From the NCBI RefSeq assembly GCF_949152215.1, contig NZ_OX424407.1, forward strand, positions 686,530 to 750,529: 64,000 bases of DNA, read 5' to 3'. Numbering within the stretch: the stretch's first letter is position 1; each line of letters starts with the position of its first letter. Positions 34,410 through 42,505 of the stretch are shown piece after piece. This stretch comes from Lancefieldella sp. Marseille-Q7238. Its GTDB lineage: Bacteria; Actinomycetota; Coriobacteriia; Coriobacteriales; Atopobiaceae. The notes beneath the pieces are model-generated. The model was not told the DNA's origin. It worked only from the letters and a program-made list of their open reading frames with translations, and searched no databases. The position numbers and the translations under genes were made by a program.

Positions 34410-35252
34410 ATGTATAAGATCCTCGAAAAGACGCAGTTCTCTGAAAAGGTTTTCAAGTTTCGCATTGAGGCACCTGAGATGGCCAGGCACGCACATGCCG
34501 GCCAGTTCCTCATGGTGCGCGCCAACGAAACCGGCGAGCGTGTTCCGTTTACGTTTGCCGACTGGAATCCTGAAGAAGGCTGGGTCGAATTCATTTTCAT
34601 GGTAATCGGTAAAACCACGGAGATGCTCTCTACCTATGAGGCAGGCAACGCTATCCAGGACGTTACCGGTCCGCTTGGCCAACCCACTGAAATGGGTGAA
34701 GGTAGATGGGCGGTTATCGGAGGCGGCGTTGGCTTGGCCATTGCCTTCCCTGTTGCTCGCCAACTCAAGGCTACCGGTCATGAAGTTCACGCCATCATGG
34801 GCGCCCGCACCAAGGACCTGCTGCTCCTTGAGGAGCAATTCCGCAGCGTGCTTGATGACAAGCATCTCCATATCACCACCGACGACGGCTCCTACGGCGA
34901 GAAGGGCGTTGTCACCGCTCCGCTTGAGCGCCTGCTCCAGGAGAAAAAGGTTGACCATGTATTCTGTGTCGGCCCCGTTCCTATGATGAAGTTCTCAGCG
35001 CTCACGGCCGAGAAGTACAACACGCCCATCATTGCCTCCCTCAACCCCATCATGGTTGACGGAACCGGCATGTGCGGCTGCTGCCGTGTCGAGGTTGGCG
35101 GCGAGACCAAATTCGCCTGCGTTGACGGCCCTGACTTTGATGCCACCAAGGTTGACTGGAACGACCTCCGCGCACGTCAGGCGGCATATCTTACGGAAGA
35201 GGGTCAATCGCTGAAGGCGTATGAGGAGACGAGGTGCGCATGCCACAGGTAA
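34410..35252 (+). CDS. nfnA: NADH-dependent reduced ferredoxin:NADP+ oxidoreductase subunit A (PyrK-like)
   Basis: The small subunit of the electron-bifurcating transhydrogenase: FAD and a [2Fe-2S] cluster. The 280 residues have a ferredoxin-reductase-like FAD domain (VPFTFADW, residues 49-56), an NAD loop WAVIGGGVGLAIAFPVARQL, and GPVPMM. The cluster cysteines lie in MCGCCRVEVGGETKFACVDG near residues 225-245. GGAGAGGAG precedes ATG 34410. It overlaps the next gene, nfnB, so the two subunits are coupled. PyrK of dihydroorotate dehydrogenase is similar, but the partner here is NfnB, not PyrD. Confidence 0.87.
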   Translation: MYKILEKTQFSEKVFKFRIEAPEMARHAHAGQFLMVRANETGERVPFTFADWNPEEGWVEFIFMVIGKTTEMLSTYEAGNAIQDVTGPLGQPTEMGEGRWAVIGGGVGLAIAFPVARQLKATGHEVHAIMGARTKDLLLLEEQFRSVLDDKHLHITTDDGSYGEKGVVTAPLERLLQEKKVDHVFCVGPVPMMKFSALTAEKYNTPIIASLNPIMVDGTGMCGCCRVEVGGETKFACVDGPDFDATKVDWNDLRARQAAYLTEEGQSLKAYEETRCACHR

Positions 35253-36637
35253 ATGGTCGTTACATTCCTAATGTAAAAGCTCCTCGTACTGCCGATAACG
35301 AAGAGCCAGCTGATGTCCGCGCAAAGGACTTCCGTCCGGTAGACAAGGGCTTCACCAAAGAGATGGCAATCGCGGAGGCCAACCGCTGCCTTGACTGCAA
35401 GAACCCGCTTTGTGTACAGGGCTGCCCGGTCAGCATTAACATCCCTCGCTTCATTGAGGCTATCCGTGCCGAAGAATTTGGCCGTGGTCTTGATATCATC
35501 CATGAGGCGTCCATGCTTCCCGCTGTCTGCGGCCGTGTATGTCCGCAGGAAAACCAGTGCGAAGGCGTCTGCGTCATGGGCAAACGCAGTGAACCAGTAG
35601 CCATCGGCCAGCTGGAACGCTTCCTTGGAGACCAGCCCGAGCTTGCCTCCGAAACCAAGGTTGCTCCCAGAAACGGCAAGAAGGTTGCCGTTGTCGGCTC
35701 CGGTCCCTCCGGCATCGCCTGCGCCGGTGAGCTTGCGCGCAATGGCTTTGATGTTACAGTATTTGAAGCATTCTTCACAGGCGGCGGCGTGCTGGTATAC
35801 GGCATCCCCGAGTTCCGTCTGCCAAAGGCTGTTGTCAAGCGCGAGATTGACGGTCTTAAAGATCTCGGCGTGAAATTTGAGTACAACTCAGTTGTAGGCC
35901 GCATTACCGATGCCGATGAGCTCTTTGAGAAGGGTTTCGACGCCATCTATATCGCCACCGGTGCCGGCCTGCCGAAGCTCTTGAACATCCCCGGAGAGAA
36001 CCTTCCCAACGTCTTCTTCGCAAACGAATACCTTACGCGCGTGAACCTTATGAAGGCAAACCAGTTCCCCGAGTATGACACCCCCACCAAACACGGCAAG
36101 TCCGTTATCGTCTTCGGCGGCGGCAATGTTGCCATGGATGCGGTCCGCACGGCAAAGCGCCTGGGCGCCGATCGCGCAATTATCGCATACCGTCGTACCG
36201 AAGAAGAGATGCCTGCTCGCCGCGCCGAGCTGCACCATGCCAAGGCTGAAGGTGTCGAGGTTATGCCGCTGGTTTCTCCGCTTGAGTTCATTGCCGGAGA
36301 AGGCGGCACCGTATGCGCTGTACGTGTTCAAAAAATGGAACTTGGCGAGCCCGATGACTCCGGTCGTCGTCGCCCCGTACCTATTGAAGGTGCCATTGAG
36401 GAGATCCCTTGTGACGTTGCCATCTCTGCTATCGGCACCAATGCCAACCCCTTCGCCAAGATGATTGGTGACATCAAGCTCAATAAATGGGGTTACATTG
36501 AGGCCGATGATGAAGGTCGTACATCGGATCCGCGTATCTGGGCTGGTGGCGATATTGTCACCGGCGCGGCTACCGTTATTTTGGCTATGGGGGCTGGCAA
36601 AGCCGCCGCGGCTTCAATCACCAAGCACCTCGCATAG
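35240..36637 (+). CDS. nfnB: NADPH-dependent glutamate synthase beta-like / NfnB subunit
   Basis: FAD and [4Fe-4S] protein that oxidises NADPH (or reduces NADP+) and passes electrons to ferredoxin and NfnA. The 465 residues begin with cysteine clusters CLDCKNPLCVQGCPV and CGRVCPQENQCEGVCVMG. The FAD loop VAVVGSGPSGIACAGEL (about 150) and the NADP loop VIVFGGGNVAMDAVRTAKRL (about 290) follow. GTSD-style AGGDIVTGAATVILAMGAGK closes the protein. GTG 35234 is an alternative start. Without an adjacent gltB-like large subunit, and with nfnA immediately upstream, NfnB fits better than glutamate synthase. Confidence 0.87.
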   Translation: MPQVNGRYIPNVKAPRTADNEEPADVRAKDFRPVDKGFTKEMAIAEANRCLDCKNPLCVQGCPVSINIPRFIEAIRAEEFGRGLDIIHEASMLPAVCGRVCPQENQCEGVCVMGKRSEPVAIGQLERFLGDQPELASETKVAPRNGKKVAVVGSGPSGIACAGELARNGFDVTVFEAFFTGGGVLVYGIPEFRLPKAVVKREIDGLKDLGVKFEYNSVVGRITDADELFEKGFDAIYIATGAGLPKLLNIPGENLPNVFFANEYLTRVNLMKANQFPEYDTPTKHGKSVIVFGGGNVAMDAVRTAKRLGADRAIIAYRRTEEEMPARRAELHHAKAEGVEVMPLVSPLEFIAGEGGTVCAVRVQKMELGEPDDSGRRRPVPIEGAIEEIPCDVAISAIGTNANPFAKMIGDIKLNKWGYIEADDEGRTSDPRIWAGGDIVTGAATVILAMGAGKAAAASITKHLA

Positions 36638-36708
36638 GCGCCGCTACAACGCGTTTTTGTCGATACGCCGCAACTTTTGGTCATCAAGAAGTTGACCTCA
36701 AACAACGT

Positions 36709-36741
36709 AACCCCGACTGTCTCTTTGACAGCCGGGGTTTT
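36709..36741 (+). terminator. Terminator after nfnB
   Basis: AACCCCGACTGTC pairs with GACAGCCGGGGTT (one mismatch) around a short loop and is followed by TTTGACAG. It lies about 70 bases after the nfnB stop. Confidence 0.75.
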
Positions 36742-36755
36742 GACAGCCGTGGTTT

Positions 36756-36781
36756 CTTCTCGCTTCACAGGTACTTCTCGC
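36756..36781. repeat. Two direct copies of CTTCTCGC between nfnB and the next gene
   Basis: CTTCTCGC at 36756-36763 and again at 36774-36781, 18 bases apart, in non-coding sequence. This is one of the densest intergenic occurrences of the window-wide CGAGAAG word (see findings). Confidence 0.7.
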
Positions 36782-36852
36782 ACGCAGACATAAGTGTCGC
36801 CAGATTCGCTACACTAGGAGATACCATCCACGCTACCCACATAGGAGAAGAG

Positions 36853-37320
36853 ATGATAGATGTAACCGAAGCGAAGGCGCTTGTTGAAAAAGCCGTTCCC
36901 GGCAGAGACCGCGCGGAGGCTGACACCCTCTCCGCAGCGGCTATCGATTGGGCTATTAAAAATCTCATTGGGCGCACCGAGGCACGTATTCGCACCTACG
37001 CAATGTACGGCAAAACAGCTATCGCCGTCAAGATTGCCCCGGGCGTTAAAGACAGGGAGGGAAGCGGCAATTCGTTTTACAGTGATTTGGTTGCGGAGAG
37101 CAATACCGAGGTTGCCGATGCCATTGCTGATCTCATCAACGGCCGTGAACAAACACTTCTCTCGCCTATCCAAACCGCTCGAATCCTCAATACCTACAAT
37201 GCGCGCACGGTAAAATTTGTACGGTCACTCAGGCAGTTGGGATTTACCGTTAAAACAGGTGATGAGCCGTGCGGTAATGCTCGACTTGACAACAGTACTA
37301 TCGTCGTCATGTGGGAGTAA
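36853..37320 (+). CDS. Hypothetical protein
   Basis: Not recognised. ATG 36853 follows TAGGAGAAGAG. The 155 residues have no signal peptide or membrane segment. They look like a mixed alpha/beta cytoplasmic protein with a central basic stretch (IGRTEARIRTYAMYGKTAIAVKI) and a C-terminal VKFVRSLRQLGFTVKTGD. The last segment resembles a winged or receiver-like strand-helix, too weak to name. It is a single gene between the nfnB terminator and the convergent adenine deaminase, with which it shares a terminator. Confidence 0.6.
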   Translation: MIDVTEAKALVEKAVPGRDRAEADTLSAAAIDWAIKNLIGRTEARIRTYAMYGKTAIAVKIAPGVKDREGSGNSFYSDLVAESNTEVADAIADLINGREQTLLSPIQTARILNTYNARTVKFVRSLRQLGFTVKTGDEPCGNARLDNSTIVVMWE

Positions 37321-37346
37321 AACGGCAAAGGTAAACGGCAGAAATA

Positions 37347-37376
37347 AAGCGGCGCCCGCAGATGCAGACGCCGCTT
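37347..37376 (-). terminator. Terminator after the adenine deaminase gene
   Basis: On the minus strand AAGCGGCG pairs with CGCCGCTT around a 14-base loop and is followed by TATTTCTG. It marks the 3' end of the purine gene block. Confidence 0.65.
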
Positions 37377-37456
37377 ATCAGAGCTTACCGGAGTTGCCTT
37401 ATCGAAGCGTTGTTTACAATCGATGGCTATCCCCGTCAAACGATTATGCCAAACAA

Positions 37457-39292
37457 TTACGCCTCGTCGCCGATAACCAGCGGTACAAATTGGAACGTAT
37501 CAGTGTCCACATAGCCACGGTTGGTAAGGCGCAGGCTCGGAATGCACGCCAGCGACAGCAAGCCCATGGTCATAAACGGAGAAGGCATGGTGCAGCCCAT
37601 GTTCGCCCACGCCGCTTCAATGGTATCGACGTCAGCTGCGACCTTTTCAACATGCTCAGGACTCATCAGGCCACAGATAGGAAGCTTCACAAGACCGAGA
37701 ATCTTTCCATCTTGAACGGCAACCTCGCCGCCGCCGCACTCCACCAGTGTCTTTGCGGCCAACGTCATATCAGCGTCATTGTCGCCGACAACAAGCAGAT
37801 TATGAGCATCATGAGCAACCGTTTGGGCAAGGGCGCCATGGATGCCAAAACCCTTTACAAAGCCGTACGCGTACGTACCGGTATTGTGATGACGCTCAAA
37901 GACGAGAACTTTCAAAAGATCTTGTGACGGATCGGCGGTAAGGCAGCCGTCAACAATTGGCGCCAGGGCCTCGGTGCTACCGGTAATGGTGGAACCGGGA
38001 GCGACTACCATAGACCTTACGGTAGCAGAGGAGCCGGAAAGAGCCTGGCCGTTTGCGTCAACAGCGGGAATACGGAAGGTATTCTCGTCAATGTCTACGG
38101 ACACATGCATGGTATCGGTCATCCATGAAGGATACACATAGCCGCCCGCCTCAAAAAGAGCCTTGCCGTCTTCGGCCACTATCTCGCCGTCAATAATGGT
38201 ACGCGTCACGTGGAAGTCCTTAAGATCCTCAAGGAAGACGAGGTCGGCGCACTTTCCGGGGGTGACGGAACCCATGTCCTCGCCTACCTGGAAGTAGGTG
38301 GCGACGTTGATGGTAACCATCTGGATAGCGGTAACAGGATCAATGCCCTCACGGACGGCCATCCGCAAAATACGGTCAAGATGCCCGTCGGAAACCAGCG
38401 TGTTGGGGTGGTTGTCGTCAGAAACAAGGTTGCACAGGCGCGTATCAATCTTGCCGCTTGCAACAGCGGGGGCAAGGTCATGGAGATTCTGCCATGCGGA
38501 ACCTTCGCGAATCTGAGCGTACATACCCAGACGCAACTTAGCAAGGACATCTTCCGCCCTGATGGACTCATGGCAAGAAGAGACGCCGGAGGCAATATAG
38601 GCGTTAAGACCGCGATCCGTCTCGCAGACGCTGTAGTGGCCGGTAGCAGTACGACCCGCCTTCAGCGTTGCGTTCACCTCTTCAATGGCATTGTCCTGGC
38701 AGGAAAGGATGCCGGGGTAGTTCATCATTTCACCGAGAGCAACAACACCATCCCAGCTCATGGTTTCCTCAACGCCCGCGGCATCAACGCTTGCGCCGGT
38801 GTCCTCAAAGCCCGGGACGGCCGGAACGCAGGAAGGCGTTGTAATCATTGCTTTCAGCGGAACCTTTGTAGCAACCTTGGCGACCTCAGCAACGCCCTCA
38901 AGACCGGTCACGTTGCAAAGCTCGTGGGGATCCCAATAGATGCCCGTGGTGCCGTGAGGCACGACTGCGCGAGCATATTCGTCGACTCCAACCATAGAAC
39001 TCTCAACGTGGATGTGTCCGTCCATAAAGCCTGGCGCCACAAGCGAGCCTTGAGCGTCAATGACGCGGGTCTTCTCGCCAATGCAGTGTTCTGCCGTGTA
39101 GGGAGCAATGCCCAGATACGCCACACGCCCGCAGGCAATGGCAATATCGGTATCCTCAAGAATTTCATGCGTGGTGACGCTGATTAGGCGGGCATGGCGG
39201 ATAACCAGCTCGGCAGGTTCCTGCCCCTGCGCAACCCGGATGAGAGTCCTGTTGCATTCCCACAAAGGCATCTTGCAAAACTTGTTAAGCAT
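37457..39292 (-). CDS. ade: Adenine deaminase
   Basis: Converts adenine to hypoxanthine and ammonia, the entry of adenine into the purine catabolic block. The 611 residues match the Ade/AdeC amidohydrolase family: metal-binding motif PGFMDGHIHVESSM (residues 90-103), GTTGIYWDPHELCNV, GHYSVCET, SGVSSCHES and LVSDDNHPNTLVSDGHLD. The C-terminal domain contains HHNTGTYAYGFVKGFG and ends FVPLVIGDE. ATG 39292 is preceded by GGAGACCGAT. It is the last gene of the minus-strand purine cluster, directly after an AzgA-type permease. A 325-codon frame on the other strand is its shadow. Confidence 0.95.
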   Translation of the reverse strand: MLNKFCKMPLWECNRTLIRVAQGQEPAELVIRHARLISVTTHEILEDTDIAIACGRVAYLGIAPYTAEHCIGEKTRVIDAQGSLVAPGFMDGHIHVESSMVGVDEYARAVVPHGTTGIYWDPHELCNVTGLEGVAEVAKVATKVPLKAMITTPSCVPAVPGFEDTGASVDAAGVEETMSWDGVVALGEMMNYPGILSCQDNAIEEVNATLKAGRTATGHYSVCETDRGLNAYIASGVSSCHESIRAEDVLAKLRLGMYAQIREGSAWQNLHDLAPAVASGKIDTRLCNLVSDDNHPNTLVSDGHLDRILRMAVREGIDPVTAIQMVTINVATYFQVGEDMGSVTPGKCADLVFLEDLKDFHVTRTIIDGEIVAEDGKALFEAGGYVYPSWMTDTMHVSVDIDENTFRIPAVDANGQALSGSSATVRSMVVAPGSTITGSTEALAPIVDGCLTADPSQDLLKVLVFERHHNTGTYAYGFVKGFGIHGALAQTVAHDAHNLLVVGDNDADMTLAAKTLVECGGGEVAVQDGKILGLVKLPICGLMSPEHVEKVAADVDTIEAAWANMGCTMPSPFMTMGLLSLACIPSLRLTNRGYVDTDTFQFVPLVIGDEA

Positions 39293-39394
39293 ATCGGTCT
39301 CCTTTCGGTGTGACCATGAGTGATGCTAAAAACATCAGTAGTCATTATTGAAGAACAAACAAAGACTTTGGAACAGGTTCAATCGGACAAACGG

Positions 39395-40777
39395 TTACAC
39401 AAAGAAATACTTGACGATAAACAGCAGCGCAATGACGTACATAGCAACGCTGACCTTCTTGCGGCGCTCTTTTCCTCCCAAAGCATTGATGACCACATAT
39501 GAGATGAAGCCTGTCGCCATACCCTCAACGATGCTATAGGTAAACGGAATGGTAAAAAGACAAATAAACGCCGGCATTGCTTCTGACATGTCAGAAAAGT
39601 CAATGCTCAACAGCGAAGATATCATCAAGAATCCCACAATAACTAAGGCAGGAGCCGTCGCAAATGAGGGGATTGCCAAAAAGATTGGCGAGAGGAATAG
39701 CGCAATGCCAAACATGATTGCCGTTACCAGCGAAGTGAGCCCCGTTCTTCCGCCGGCCGCAATGCCCGCGGCGCACTCGACGACAGCAGTGGTTGCAGAT
39801 GTGCCGGTAGCGGCTGCGGTCATGCAGGAAACAGATTGGGAAACGAGGGCGTTCTTAAAGCGCGGGAATTTGCCATTATCGTCAAGAACGCCGACTTTGG
39901 TAGCGGAACCCACAAGTGCGCCGAAGGTCTCAGAGATATTGGTGAACAGGTACGCAATCACAATGGTGGCAAAGCCAACGCTGAATATCTGTGAGAAGTC
40001 CATCTTGAGGAAGGTAGGCGCCATGGATGGAATAGCAAGACCACGAGAAAAATCAGGAATGAGACTGCCATATCCTGCCGCAGGATCAGGAACGTATAGA
40101 CCGCTCAGTTGGCAGATAAGACCCAAACCCCAGGTAATAAGGATGCCAAGCAGAATGTTGCCCTTAACGTTATAGATCATAAGGAGCGCCGTGATAACGA
40201 TGCCTGCAAGTCCTAAGATGGCGGAAATGCCACCGGTAGAGAACGTACCCGCCTCGATACTGCCATGGAACGGGAAAATGGTCACCAGCGTAGAAGGGCT
40301 GTCAACGACGATTCCTGCGCTCTTGAGACCAATAAACGTAATAAAAAGTCCGATACCAGCAGTAATGGCAAGCTTCAAGCTGTGCGGAATCGCATCGAGA
40401 ACCACTTCGCGAATCTTGGTAAGCGAAATGATGAGGAAAATAAAACCCTCAACAAAAAACGCTGCAAGAGCCACTTGCCAACTGTATCCCATGCTCAAAA
40501 CGACCGTATAGATCATGAATGCATTCAATCCCATGCCCGGCGTAATGATGAAAGGATAATTTGTCGACAGCGCCATAAGAAGCGTTCCCAAGGCAGATGT
40601 CACCGCCGTTGCCGTAAAGACCGCGCCACTGTCCATGCCTCCGGCACTGAGGATTGACGGGTTTACTACAAGAATATACGCAATAGTGACAAATGTGGTA
40701 ATACCAGCGATTACCTCGGTTTGAATATTGGTATTGTGCTCTTTTATATAAAAAAATGACTCAATCGTATCCTTCAT
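39395..40777 (-). CDS. AzgA-type purine permease (adenine/guanine/hypoxanthine), copy 1
   Basis: Proton-coupled nucleobase uptake in the AzgA/GhxP branch of the NCS2-related family. I chose ATG 40777 with AGGAGG at 9 bases; the longer frame upstream lies in AT-rich non-coding sequence. The 460 residues form 12 or more helices with TTFVTIAYILVVNPSILS, the TGTSATTAVVE substrate motif, and GMGLNAFM near residue 83. It is paralogous with the second permease at 42506-43888 (whole blocks such as AGITTFVT[IV]AYILAVNPS shared). Position next to ade suggests adenine import, which is inference. Confidence 0.9.
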   Translation of the reverse strand: MKDTIESFFYIKEHNTNIQTEVIAGITTFVTIAYILVVNPSILSAGGMDSGAVFTATAVTSALGTLLMALSTNYPFIITPGMGLNAFMIYTVVLSMGYSWQVALAAFFVEGFIFLIISLTKIREVVLDAIPHSLKLAITAGIGLFITFIGLKSAGIVVDSPSTLVTIFPFHGSIEAGTFSTGGISAILGLAGIVITALLMIYNVKGNILLGILITWGLGLICQLSGLYVPDPAAGYGSLIPDFSRGLAIPSMAPTFLKMDFSQIFSVGFATIVIAYLFTNISETFGALVGSATKVGVLDDNGKFPRFKNALVSQSVSCMTAAATGTSATTAVVECAAGIAAGGRTGLTSLVTAIMFGIALFLSPIFLAIPSFATAPALVIVGFLMISSLLSIDFSDMSEAMPAFICLFTIPFTYSIVEGMATGFISYVVINALGGKERRKKVSVAMYVIALLFIVKYFFV

Positions 40778-41123
40778 GAGCACACCCCTCCTAACTACTC
40801 GGTTTCCATACCTTTTTGACTTGGCTTTTGTATCCTCGCCTCCTTCTCGCCAAAAGACATGTTTTGGCAAGCATGTCTGTATACATCACTCCTTGCACAT
40901 ACAACAAATCCCAAAACAATGGCCGCATGCGCTCAACAAAAACATGACAAACTGGGTGAAACAAACATGCGAAACAGCTCTCAAAACCAAACAAATAGTT
41001 TGTAATGCAAACTAAAATACTGTTATGAATACAATACAGCTCCCCTTGAAAAAAGAGGAGCCGTATCGGTAATTGGTCAAAAAAGACAGGCGACCGGTAG
41101 TTTGTTCAAACCCTCTGTAGAAC
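40778..41123. promoter_or_regulatory. AT-rich regulatory region with palindrome AGTTTG-N5-CAAACT
   Basis: No gene. The palindrome AGTTTG-TAATG-CAAACT at 40997-41013 is flanked by AAACAAAT and AAAATAC and could bind a regulator of permease 1 and ade. The region also contains one CTTCTCGCC word (about 40831-40848). The terminator of the upstream guanine deaminase gene is at 41034-41066. No purine-riboswitch core was found. Confidence 0.45.
41034..41066 (-). terminator. Terminator after the guanine deaminase gene
   Basis: On the minus strand ATAC-G-GCTCC pairs with GGAGC-T-GTAT, with TTTTTT inside the loop and TTGTATTC after the stem. It separates guaD from permease 1. Confidence 0.5.
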
Positions 41124-42413
41124 CTAGAAAATTCTGGCACCCGCAACATACTTCTGTGCGATAGTTCCACCTTCACTTGCAAGGTAGACATAACGCTCTA
41201 CACGCTGCGCAATATCCAGCTCACGCACGCTGCAAATACCACTATCATCCAGTACGAGAGCATCGAACTCATATCCTTCGGCAAAGCTGCCAACCTTGCC
41301 AAAGAGGGAACCTCCGCCTAAAGTGGCCAGGTAGAATGCTTCTTGAATGGTCAGAGGAGCAAAGCTCTGATCCACACACCTCCAACGCAGCTTAGAAACA
41401 CCTACGGCATCGGAAATAGCTCTGAACATGGAAAGATTTGCTCCGCCAGCAACGTCGGTACCAAGCCCAACGTTCAATCCTTCGTCCAAATACCTCTTGA
41501 TAGGTGCGATTCCGGATGAAAGGAACATATTGGATTGCGGACAGTGGGCAATATAGGTTCCCGCCTGCTTCATAAGAGAAATCTCTTCATCGGTTGAGTA
41601 GACACAGTGCGCCATCACAGTCTTGGTCAGACCGCCGAGAAGGCCAAAATGCTCATACGTCTGACCATAGCACGTTGACCAAGGGCATAATCCTTTGACC
41701 CAATCGATTTCTGAAAGGTTCTCCGAGAGATGGGATTGCACGGGCAGACCGTACTCTTGCACTAAATTGCCAAGACCCTCCATAAGCTCATCGCTGCAGG
41801 TTGGCGTAAAACGCGGTGTAAGAATAGGCTGCGTGTTAACATATGCGCCTTTTACATCTTCAAGCCACTTCCTTGTTGCCGTAAGGGAAGCCTTCGCGGA
41901 GCTCTCGCAAAGAAATTCGGGGCTGTTGCGATCCATATTGACTTTGCCCACATACGTCTTTAGACCTGTGTTTTCGAGCTTATCCATAAGAAGCTTCGTA
42001 GCAGGTACATGAAGCGTTGCAAAAATAGCAGCCCGGGTAGTTGAAGAATGTCTGAGATCATCCACGAACATGTCATACGCCTCAGAAGCGTACTTCAGGC
42101 CCTCATAGTTACTTTCTTCCGGAAAGGTATACGTATTAAGCCAGTCGAGCAACTCAAGATCCATGGCAATACCGCGGAAAGTGTACTGCGGAGCATGTAC
42201 ATGAATATCGTTTAAGCCCGGCGTAATGAGCATGTTGCCGCAATCAATGAGCGGCAGTCCTTGGTACTTCTCGGGAAGTTCGTCAAATACACCCTGAGAA
42301 ACCCCGTCAACACAGACAACATACGCGTCTTTTCTGGTGTCAAATTGCGTAGGTGAGATGTTGTAGCATATGTCGCCCTTTAGGATAAAGGAACGGTCAG
42401 TCTTTGTATCCAT
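41124..42413 (-). CDS. guaD: Guanine deaminase
   Basis: Converts guanine to xanthine and ammonia. The 429 residues show the guanine deaminase signature PGLNDIHVHAPQYTFRG (zinc ligands HVH, residues 69-85), the helix HLSENLSEIDWVK, AHCVYST (zinc His), AHCPQSNMFLSSG and GTDVAGGANLSM (catalytic Asp). The C-terminal composite domain reads EGYEFDALVLDD. It starts at ATG 42413 (GAGGTACG before it) and lies between the two purine permeases, supporting guanine as substrate. Other amidohydrolases (SsnA-type) lack the HAPQ block. Confidence 0.93.
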   Translation of the reverse strand: MDTKTDRSFILKGDICYNISPTQFDTRKDAYVVCVDGVSQGVFDELPEKYQGLPLIDCGNMLITPGLNDIHVHAPQYTFRGIAMDLELLDWLNTYTFPEESNYEGLKYASEAYDMFVDDLRHSSTTRAAIFATLHVPATKLLMDKLENTGLKTYVGKVNMDRNSPEFLCESSAKASLTATRKWLEDVKGAYVNTQPILTPRFTPTCSDELMEGLGNLVQEYGLPVQSHLSENLSEIDWVKGLCPWSTCYGQTYEHFGLLGGLTKTVMAHCVYSTDEEISLMKQAGTYIAHCPQSNMFLSSGIAPIKRYLDEGLNVGLGTDVAGGANLSMFRAISDAVGVSKLRWRCVDQSFAPLTIQEAFYLATLGGGSLFGKVGSFAEGYEFDALVLDDSGICSVRELDIAQRVERYVYLASEGGTIAQKYVAGARIF

Positions 42414-42505
42414 CGTACCTCCTCGACGTCAGCGTAAAGCGACGTTTTATCGTTACATCCCGCGCATCTTGCGGTACAGATTATCATCCCGCTTTTGTCG
42501 CGCTG

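Noticed and set aside
35240-36637. Glutamate synthase small subunit (GltD)
   Set aside because: The family module is shared, but no large subunit is adjacent and an NfnA-type gene overlaps its start, so NfnB is the better reading.
38210-39187. A 325-codon frame on the plus strand
   Set aside because: It lies wholly inside the well-supported adenine deaminase gene on the other strand, has no family signal and is explained by that gene's codon use.
40778-41123. Purine riboswitch ahead of the permease/ade unit
   Set aside because: No TATA...pairing with conserved loop-loop motifs was visible; the region instead holds a short palindrome and a terminator.
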